NCBI GenBank assembly: GCA_023249955.1
Contig: JAHFBR010000084.1
Location: forward strand, 1-5,411
DNA length: 5,411 nt
Direction of reading: 5' to 3'
DNA from: a bacterium
GTDB lineage: Bacteria > Babelota > Babeliae > Babelales > RVW-14
Shown: positions 1 through 4,320 of the stretch, one piece after another
How the letters are laid out: every line of letters begins with the position of its first letter
How positions within the stretch are numbered: position 1 is the first letter of the stretch
Translations under genes and position numbers: made by a program
Notes under the pieces: model-generated
What the model saw: the letters and a program-made list of their open reading frames with translations, nothing else
Database searches by the model: none
What the model was told of the DNA's origin: nothing

Positions 1-12
1 CTCCAGGAGCAT
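1..12 (-). CDS. Possible 5' end of a minus-strand gene running off the left edge
   Basis: On the minus strand an ATG at 12-10 opens four codons (M-L-L-E) before the window ends. A purine-rich stretch at 32-24 (GAGAGGGGG on the minus strand) sits about 10 nt upstream and could pair with the 16S rRNA tail if one G-U wobble is allowed. The tandem DnaA-box-like sites at 74-115 would lie in its upstream region. If the gene is real, a replication-initiation gene such as dnaA would be an attractive guess, but four residues identify nothing. The opposite strand is also open in one frame across 1-135, so this could be the tail of a plus-strand gene instead. Low confidence. Confidence 0.25.
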
Positions 13-73
13 CTATTTTTTTACCCCCTCTCAAAGTTCCCCGTGGATCATTGGTTTGATATGGCTTTTAGAC

Positions 74-115
74 TTATTAACAACTTATCAACAAGTTATC
101 CACAAGTTATCAACA
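74..115 (+). promoter_or_regulatory. Four tandem DnaA-box-like 9-mers at 11-bp spacing (candidate oriC element)
   Basis: Four 9-mers lie head to tail on the plus strand: TTATTAACA (74-82), TTATCAACA (85-93), TTATCCACA (96-104) and TTATCAACA (107-115). The third is the exact consensus DnaA box; the middle-type variants differ by one base and the first by two. The step is exactly 11 bp, with AC, AG, AG linkers, so all sites fall on nearly the same helical face. Known biology: DnaA assembles cooperatively on closely spaced, same-direction boxes at oriC and at some DnaA-regulated promoters. The right side (about 135-210) is T-rich and could melt. I see no clear DnaA-trio track and no identifiable dnaA, dnaN or rpmH gene in the window, so origin function is an inference; control of a neighbouring promoter is the main alternative. 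Confidence 0.6.
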
Positions 116-339
116 ATCGCAGCCACAAGAGATGAAATTTTTATGATTTTTCGGTCTCTCTATTTCTTGGGCATTTGCGACAATAATTTTTCTGTTAGTT
201 CACAAAATCCAGGGGAGTTTTATTGCCAGGCTGAAATTGTGCTGAAGGGGCGTTTGGGTAGTGACTTTACAATTGCTCTTGGCTGGTGGTAGACTGCGGC
301 TGTGTTTTTAGGGCTTGCAAAATACAGAGAGAATGGTAA
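116..339. other. Intergenic region upstream of the peptidase operon
   Basis: I see no supportable gene here. The left part (about 135-210) is T-rich with runs of A/T. A weak sigma70-like pair, TTTACA at 266-271 and TAGACT at 290-295 with an 18-bp spacer, lies about 45 bases before the first gene and could drive the plus-strand operon, but the match is poor. A purine stretch around 327-333 (GAGAGAA) is the likely ribosome binding site for the start at 340. Open frames on both strands in this stretch lack good starts and resemble no protein family that I know. Confidence 0.4.
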
Positions 340-1422
340 ATGAAAATCGTGCGCATTCAACAGGTTTTTTTGATGGTTTTTCTGCTCCTTTCCCCGTTGC
401 TTGAGGCCGAAAAAATGGTGGTTATCAAACCGGTCGAAAGTTTGTGGCTTAAACCCAACCCCCCGGTGCCGGCACAGCTTGTTGGTCCATGGCTTGGCTG
501 GAGAGATGTGCCCGACCATGATACCCAGCTTTTATATGGCGAGCGGGTGATTGCAACCGGCGAAGAGGATGGCGATTGGATTAGGGTTAAAACATTCGAT
601 CAGCCCTGGTTTAATAAAAAAGAGGCTGCGTGGGACTACTGCTCTGGCTGGATCAGAAAAGATGCTGTAACGCCGGTAGATGAGTTTCCTGCGCGCAATC
701 TGGTGGTGGTGAGCCAATATGCTAGGGTCTACCAGGAGCCTAATCTCAGCAAAAGTCCCAGAACGCTTGCTGTTTTTTCAATCGGCACTTTATTGAATGG
801 CAAAAGGCACGATGGCGATTGGTGGCATGTTGACCTGCTCGATGGCGATCGTGGTTTTATTGCTATCAGCGATGCGAACTCTCTTGATGCCATAGATTTG
901 GCCGATAAAAATGTGCTGAGCGGTAGGCTTGGGAGCGTTTTTTATAGTTTTCTTGGCAGCCCCTATTGTTGGGGCGGACGAAGCGCCTATGCTCGGGGAG
1001 CCCTGACCAGTGTTGACTGTTCCAGCCTTGTCAATCTTATGTTTTTAGCATGTGGGTTGCGTGTGCCGCGTAACTCCGGATGTCAGTATCAGTTTGCTAC
1101 CAAGAAAGATCCGTGCGATCTCGAGCCTGGAGATTTTCTGTTCTTAAAAGATAGTTCTACCAAGCCTGCATTTTCACACATCACTCACATTATGCATTAC
1201 CTGGATGATGACGTTGATGGAAATTATTTGCTCGGCGAAGCAACAGGAGCAGATTCTCTTGAAGATAAAGATCGAAGAACGCGCATTGTTACGGATAAGG
1301 AACGCTTTGGAGTTTCAATTAAAACACTCAAAGATGGTGCCCGTGTTGGTGATTATGAATTTTATGGTGGAACGTTTTTGCAGGGAATTGATCTGCAAGC
1401 GTTGCGCGAGGTTTTAAGGTGA
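340..1422 (+). CDS. Exported SH3b-NlpC/P60 peptidoglycan endopeptidase (YkfC-like)
   Basis: 360 residues. A signal peptide is visible (basic MKIVR, hydrophobic core 9-21, probable cleavage near LEA at 21-23), so the enzyme should act outside the cytoplasm. Two SH3b-like domains follow: about 27-110 (GDWIRV, then GWI at 103-105) and about 120-180 (ARVYQEPN, GDWWHVDLLDGDRGFI). The NlpC/P60 domain is about 195-345: SPYCWGGRS, catalytic Cys227 in VDCSSLV, PRNS at 243-246, EPGD at 262-265, and catalytic His283 in THIMHYL. The order SH3b-SH3b-NlpC/P60 and the length match YkfC-type gamma-D-glutamyl-L-diamino acid endopeptidases, which cut stem peptides between D-Glu and the diamino acid. At the usual third catalytic position (normally His, Asn or Gln) the sequence reads GEATG with Glu300, which is unusual. 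Start chosen at ATG 340 for its signal peptide and GAGAG upstream. It is the first gene of an operon and overlaps the next gene at TGATG. The family call is firm; the exact bond cut is inferred. Confidence 0.9.
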   Translation: MKIVRIQQVFLMVFLLLSPLLEAEKMVVIKPVESLWLKPNPPVPAQLVGPWLGWRDVPDHDTQLLYGERVIATGEEDGDWIRVKTFDQPWFNKKEAAWDYCSGWIRKDAVTPVDEFPARNLVVVSQYARVYQEPNLSKSPRTLAVFSIGTLLNGKRHDGDWWHVDLLDGDRGFIAISDANSLDAIDLADKNVLSGRLGSVFYSFLGSPYCWGGRSAYARGALTSVDCSSLVNLMFLACGLRVPRNSGCQYQFATKKDPCDLEPGDFLFLKDSSTKPAFSHITHIMHYLDDDVDGNYLLGEATGADSLEDKDRRTRIVTDKERFGVSIKTLKDGARVGDYEFYGGTFLQGIDLQALREVLR

Positions 1423-2057
1423 TGCGAGGCATTTTTTTTGTCTTAAATCTGCTTCTTTTTTTCTCAGCATATGCTGCAAGCTCTGACCTTGTTGATGTTG
1501 CTACGGTCAATGCTGGCATCAAGCTTGATATTCGTTATGCGACAAATAATAATTTTACCGGCAAAAAGATTTACGATAAAGCACGATGCTTCTTGCTTCG
1601 CTTTGTGGCAGAAAAGCTGGATCATGTTCACAAAAAACTTGCTAAGCGGGGCTTGGGTTTAAAAGTTTTTGATGGCTATCGTCCGCTTGCCGCTCAGCGC
1701 AAGATGTGGGTATTGGTTCCTGATGAACGTTATGTTTCCAATCCTGCAAAAGGTGGCAGGCACACGCGTGGCACCACGGTGGATGTTACGTTGGTAACGC
1801 TTGCTGATGGCAAAGAAGTGGAGATGCCAACGCCATTTGATGATTTTACCGAACGAGCGCACGCTGATACCACTGAGGGCATTTCGCCCAAGGCGATTGC
1901 AAATCGTAGCCTGTTGCGCAGCCTTATGGAAGCTGAAGGTTTTATAGCGCTACCAACCGAGTGGTGGCATTTTGATGTCAAAGACTGGTTGGCGTATGCG
2001 CCACTGGATCTTTCGTTTGAAGAAATAGATCAACAGCAAGCAGCCTGTAAAAAGTAG
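1422..2057 (+). CDS. ddpX: Exported D-alanyl-D-alanine dipeptidase (VanX/DdpX family, peptidase M15D)
   Basis: 211 residues from the ATG at 1422; a GTG three bases upstream is also possible. ATG is preferred because it forms a TGATG stop-start overlap with the preceding gene and has GAGG at 1408-1411, 10 nt away. A signal peptide is clear (hydrophobic 4-16, cleavage after AYA at 16-18), as in periplasmic PcgL and unlike the cytoplasmic VanX of resistance clusters. The family motifs are all present: DIRYATNNNFTG (36-47), DGYRP with the substrate-binding Arg87, zinc ligands His114 and Asp121 in RHTRGTTVD, FDDFTERAHAD (139-149), and EWWHFD with catalytic Glu180 and third zinc ligand His183. It would release free D-Ala from D-Ala-D-Ala. 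Translational coupling to an NlpC/P60 peptidase points to stem-peptide breakdown or recycling. No vanH, vanA or vanS/R genes are nearby, so a vancomycin-resistance role has no support here. Confidence 0.92.
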   Translation: MRGIFFVLNLLLFFSAYAASSDLVDVATVNAGIKLDIRYATNNNFTGKKIYDKARCFLLRFVAEKLDHVHKKLAKRGLGLKVFDGYRPLAAQRKMWVLVPDERYVSNPAKGGRHTRGTTVDVTLVTLADGKEVEMPTPFDDFTERAHADTTEGISPKAIANRSLLRSLMEAEGFIALPTEWWHFDVKDWLAYAPLDLSFEEIDQQQAACKK

Positions 2058-2081
2058 AGTCTTAAAAATAGGGGTGGGTAG

Positions 2082-2168
2082 ATGAAGCACATCGTGTTTA
2101 TCGAGGGCAATGCTGGTGCGGGTAAAACGCAGTGTAATCTTTTACCACTCCGATCAGACAAGATTTGA
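2082..2168 (+). pseudogene. Truncated P-loop kinase/NTPase, cut just after Walker A
   Basis: The frame starts at ATG 2082, 24 bases after the dipeptidase stop, with a good ribosome binding site (AGGGGTG at 2070-2076). It encodes MKHIVFIEGNAGAGKT, a beta strand followed by a perfect Walker A motif (GNAGAGKT, residues 9-16) exactly where deoxynucleoside, thymidylate or similar small-molecule kinases have it. After the Thr codon (2127-2129) the sequence stops looking like a kinase: twelve further codons run into TGA at 2166-2168, and this DNA is homologous in antisense to the paralog genes on the other strand. The rest of the kinase is nowhere in the window. I read this as the third gene of the plus-strand operon, decapitated by a deletion or recombination. 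The specific kinase cannot be named from 16 residues. Confidence 0.7.
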
Positions 2169-2220
2169 CGTCTTCGTCAATATTCCATGTGTTCTCTTTT
2201 GGATCAAAACGTTCGCCACT
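2131..2220 (-). pseudogene. Internal remnant (copy C) of a third secreted-protein paralog
   Basis: Read on the minus strand in its own frame, 2220-2157 encodes SGERFDPKENTWNIDEDVKS, matching SGGRFDPKYNTWDIDENVKS of copy A and SGEYYDPKYTTWDIDEDIKS of copy B. At the DNA level 2160-2220 aligns without gaps to 3121-3181 (A) and 2411-2471 (B). By my hand count it differs from A at 8 of 61 positions and is somewhat further from B, so it is an independent third copy and not a recent echo of B. Beyond KS, toward 2131, the match weakens and needs an insertion of about 5 nt, after which it meets the truncated P-loop gene. Both ends of this copy are missing. The fragment lies inside the 3' end of copy B's reading frame but in a different frame. 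Confidence 0.75.
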
Positions 2221-2819
2221 ATGATTGCTTTAATGCTGTCTGGAATACTGGCGTTGATGCGGCTGAGATCTTGTGCAAAATCTTCTTTGGTAAAAAGATT
2301 GCAATTGCCTAAGATTGTTTCAGCCAGTTCGTCAAATGTTTCGCATTCATCGTTGTACCATTCCCAGAGAAGAAAAATTGCTTTGCTGAGCGATATGTTG
2401 CCACTCAGGTAAGATTTAATGTCTTCGTCAATGTCCCATGTGGTATATTTTGGATCATAATATTCGCCACTGCAGGTAAGGAGCTTGTACTCTTTTAATT
2501 TTTCTTTGTCCATGAGGCGAAGCTTCTGAAGGATGCGCATACTATGATCGAGGTCTTTTGCCAATGTGAGCGTTTCTGTGCTGAAATAAGACATTGTGAA
2601 ATGAAAAATTGTGACTGGAAAGAAAACCTCGGGAAATGTACGCATTAAAAAGAATGACGTAAGATGGTCAAGGTTTTTTGGCCATGCAGCACCGAGATAG
2701 TGAGGGCTGGCTTTAATTTTTGCTTTAAGTACACCGATTACATGCGAACTCTGTGCTTGTGAGTTTCCAATAAACAATCCAGCACAGAAAGCCAGGACCA
2801 CTACAACAAATTTCTTCAT
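2154..2819 (-). CDS. Secreted protein of unknown family, copy B, with replaced C-terminus
   Basis: 221 residues. The signal peptide is MKKFVVVVLAFCAGLF with probable cleavage after SQA (20-22). I do not recognise the family. The protein is about 70% identical by hand count to copy A, with the shared blocks SPxYLGxAWPKNLDHLT, TCSG, DPKY, TWDIDE, KSYLSGNISLSKAIF, DECETFDELAETILG and LFTKEDFAQDL. It carries a 5-residue longer segment near 72-90. Three Cys remain after the signal peptide, as in A. The start overlaps the stop of copy A by 4 bp (ATGA), with AGGA four bases before it, so translation is probably coupled. Homology to A ends at DSIKAII (about residue 200, position 2221). The last 21 residues are an out-of-frame reading of the copy C remnant and are probably not native. 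It may be a decaying gene or a functional truncated variant; no function is assigned. Confidence 0.75.
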   Translation of the reverse strand: MKKFVVVVLAFCAGLFIGNSQAQSSHVIGVLKAKIKASPHYLGAAWPKNLDHLTSFFLMRTFPEVFFPVTIFHFTMSYFSTETLTLAKDLDHSMRILQKLRLMDKEKLKEYKLLTCSGEYYDPKYTTWDIDEDIKSYLSGNISLSKAIFLLWEWYNDECETFDELAETILGNCNLFTKEDFAQDLSRINASIPDSIKAIIVANVLIQKRTHGILTKTSNLV

Positions 2820-3514
2820 ATTTTCCTATTCTCGACGAGTGCTTGTGCTGCAACAAAGCCCATGTAAGGGCTATCTGCTTTGCGTGCCAAAAAGATTTGA
2901 TGATTTCTTTCGGCTTCAAGATTTTCTGCAATGACTGCTTTAAGGCTATCTGGAATACTTGCGTTGATGCGGTTGAGGTCTTGTGCAAAATCTTCTTTGG
3001 TAAAAAGATCGCAATCGCCTAAGATTGTTTCAGCCAGTTCGTCAAATGTTTCGCATTCATCATAGAACCATTGCCACAGGATAAAAATTGCTTTACTGAG
3101 CGATATGTTGCCGCTCAGGTAAGATTTAACGTTTTCATCAATGTCCCATGTGTTATATTTTGGATCAAAACGTCCGCCACTGCAGGTAAAGAGCTTGTAC
3201 TCTTTTGATTTTTCTCTGCCTATGAAGCGAAGTTCCTGAAGTATGTGCAGGCTCTGACCGAGGTCTTTTACTGCTGTGAATGTTCCTGTGCTGGAATGAG
3301 CAATTGAGACGGGAAAGAAGGCTTCGGGAAACGTGTGCATTAAAAATTCTGTTGTAAGGTGGTCAAGATTTTTGGGCCACGCAACACCGAGATAACGAGG
3401 GCTGACTTTAATTTTTGCTTTAAGCACACTGATAATATTAGAATCTTGCGCCTGTGACACACTGGCGAACAACATGGCACAGAAAGCTAAGACCACTACA
3501 ACAAGTTTCTTCAT
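2221..3514 (-). repeat. Diverged tandem direct duplication (copies A and B)
   Basis: The DNA at 2221-2819 and at 2931-3514 is homologous in the same orientation along its whole length, including the signal-peptide region. The stretch 2820-2930, which encodes the C-terminus of A, has no counterpart within B. A third partial copy follows at 2131-2220. Divergence is spread along both copies and the frames are kept, so the duplication is not recent. Such arrays are prone to unequal recombination, which the junction at 2220/2221 appears to record. Confidence 0.8.
2816..3514 (-). CDS. Secreted protein of unknown family, copy A (full length)
   Basis: 232 residues. ATG 3514 is chosen over an in-frame TTG at 3535 because the signal peptide MKKLVVVVLAFCAMLFASVSQAQ starts there and copy B starts at the same point; GAAAGAG lies 5 bases upstream. 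Cleavage is likely after SQA (20-22). The Cys at 12 is preceded by LAF, which is not a lipobox. I do not recognise a family or domain. The mature protein looks mixed helical, with an acidic, aromatic-rich block at 136-180 (NISLSKAIFILWQWFYDECETFDELAETILGDC when followed along) and Cys at 111, 154 and 168. The C-terminal stretch 196-232 is absent from copy B and probably shows the native end. It lies 25 bases downstream of the uracil-DNA glycosylase gene on the same strand, so co-transcription is likely. A tandem secreted family is compatible with effector or envelope roles, but nothing in the sequence shows which. Confidence 0.8.
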   Translation of the reverse strand: MKKLVVVVLAFCAMLFASVSQAQDSNIISVLKAKIKVSPRYLGVAWPKNLDHLTTEFLMHTFPEAFFPVSIAHSSTGTFTAVKDLGQSLHILQELRFIGREKSKEYKLFTCSGGRFDPKYNTWDIDENVKSYLSGNISLSKAIFILWQWFYDECETFDELAETILGDCDLFTKEDFAQDLNRINASIPDSLKAVIAENLEAERNHQIFLARKADSPYMGFVAAQALVENRKI

Positions 3515-3539
3515 ACACACTCTTTCAGGGGTCAAGAAT

Positions 3540-4247
3540 TTAAACCGATAACTCCTTGAACTTCTCCATAATTTTTTTCATGTCTTCCCACACCGTCTTT
3601 TTCTCAGCCGGGTTGCGCAAAAGATAAGCAGGGTGGTAGGTAGGAATCACGGGAATGCCTTTAAAACTAAAAAACATGCCACGTGCCTTGGTAATTTTAA
3701 CATCATCGCCCAAAACAGCTTGTGTTGCGGTAGCGCCCAGGGTACAGATAATTTGGGGCTTAATAATATCGATCTCTTTAAAGAGTAGCAGATTTTTGCA
3801 GGTGTTACTTTCGATAGGCAGCGGAACGCGATTTCCCGGTGGACGGCATTTGACGACGTTTGAGATATAAACATCTTCGCGCTTCATGTCCATTGCTTCA
3901 ATAATTTTGGTCAGCAACTGGCCGGCGCGTCCAATAAATGGCAGTCCCTGCTCGTCTTCATCTTTGCCAGGGCCTTCGCCAATAAACATCAGGCGCGTTG
4001 ATGCGTTGCCGTTGCCAAAAACGACTTGTGTTCTGCCTTGTGTTGCGAGAGGGCAGGCCTGGCAGTCAACGTATTTGCAAAAAAGCTCTTCGAGCCCCTG
4101 TTTTTTTGTCTTGGTGGCCGCTTGCTTTGGCGCAGCAGTTTTTGTGCGCTCTTCACGGTAGACAAAGCCTTTGGGCTGTTTTGCAACAAAAGAAACATAG
4201 TCTGAAAGCTTTTGAGAAAGAGATTTTTGATCTTTTGAATCTGCCAT
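3540..4247 (-). CDS. udg: Family 4 (UDGa) uracil-DNA glycosylase with 4Fe-4S cluster
   Basis: 235 residues. It removes uracil from DNA to start base-excision repair in the cytoplasm. Residues 1-50 form a charged Lys/Ala-rich extension (KTAAPKQAATKTKKQ) that looks disordered. The glycosylase core follows. Cluster ligands are Cys62 and Cys65 (CQACPL), Cys134 (KCRPPGNR) and Cys150, with spacing typical of family 4. Motif A is GEGPGKDEDEQGLPFIGRAGQLL (90-112), where GEGPG is the family 4 form of the water-activating motif. Asn130 lies in ISNVVKC, and motif B is HPAYLLRNP (205-213). Such proteins are often labelled SPO1 DNA polymerase-related. The start at 4247 lacks a visible Shine-Dalgarno sequence and lies 13 bases from a strong hairpin. 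The downstream secreted-protein gene begins 25 bases after the stop. The family call is firm. Confidence 0.95.
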   Translation of the reverse strand: MADSKDQKSLSQKLSDYVSFVAKQPKGFVYREERTKTAAPKQAATKTKKQGLEELFCKYVDCQACPLATQGRTQVVFGNGNASTRLMFIGEGPGKDEDEQGLPFIGRAGQLLTKIIEAMDMKREDVYISNVVKCRPPGNRVPLPIESNTCKNLLLFKEIDIIKPQIICTLGATATQAVLGDDVKITKARGMFFSFKGIPVIPTYHPAYLLRNPAEKKTVWEDMKKIMEKFKELSV

Positions 4248-4251
4248 ATTC

Positions 4252-4313
4252 TATCAATAAAATAAGGGTGACACTTGGGTACAGCATACCCGTGGCACCC
4301 TTATTTATCAATA
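4252..4313. repeat. 8-bp direct repeats flanking the hairpin
   Basis: TATCAATA occurs at 4252-4259 and again at 4306-4313, bracketing the inverted-repeat hairpin at 4261-4305. The arrangement (short direct repeat, terminal inverted repeats of 10-11 bp, short core) mimics a miniature insertion with a target duplication. The same hairpin is fully explained as a terminator, so the repeats may be chance in AT-rich DNA. Confidence 0.4.
4261..4305 (-). terminator. Rho-independent terminator-like hairpin after the C11 protease gene
   Basis: The arms AATAAGGGTG (4261-4270) and CACCCTTATT (4296-4305) are perfectly complementary over 10 bp. An inner stem GGGTA/TACCC (4277-4281 with 4287-4291) has a 5-base loop, and CAC/GTG pairs lie between the two, broken by a small bulge. 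On the minus strand the stem is followed by TTTATTG (overall TTATTTTATTG), a broken U-tract. It lies 15 bases after the stop of the C11 gene and 13 bases before the start of the glycosylase gene. This fits a terminator for the protease gene. A weaker T-rich tail also exists on the plus strand. Confidence 0.7.
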
Positions 4314-4320
4314 GCTGTTA

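Noticed and set aside
74..115. The short tandem repeats as a CRISPR array or minisatellite
   Set aside because: The unit is 11 bp without spacers, and each unit is a DnaA-box variant, which explains it better.
1..135. Plus-strand frame open from the window edge to TGA at 133-135
   Set aside because: Forty-four codons with no recognisable family signature, running through the DnaA-box array; it cannot be told from a chance open frame.
56..292. Plus-strand open frame beginning with TTG across the DnaA-box region
   Set aside because: It has no ribosome binding site, starts with TTG, and its first third is just the translation of the 11-bp repeats; it does not look like a known protein.
220..519. 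Minus-strand open frame upstream of and inside the NlpC/P60 gene
   Set aside because: It is a shadow of the signal-peptide and SH3 region of a clearly real plus-strand gene.
1422..2057. The dipeptidase as part of a vancomycin-resistance cluster
   Set aside because: No vanH, ligase or two-component genes are adjacent, and the protein has a signal peptide as in periplasmic DdpX/PcgL-type enzymes.
2110..2412. Plus-strand open frame across the rearranged junction
   Set aside because: It starts inside the Walker A region in the wrong frame and then runs antisense to copy B without a ribosome binding site.
2760..3514. Copies A and B as lipoproteins because of a Cys in the signal peptide
   Set aside because: The Cys is preceded by LAF, and the bulky Phe at -1 does not fit a lipobox; a normal SQA cleavage site lies downstream.
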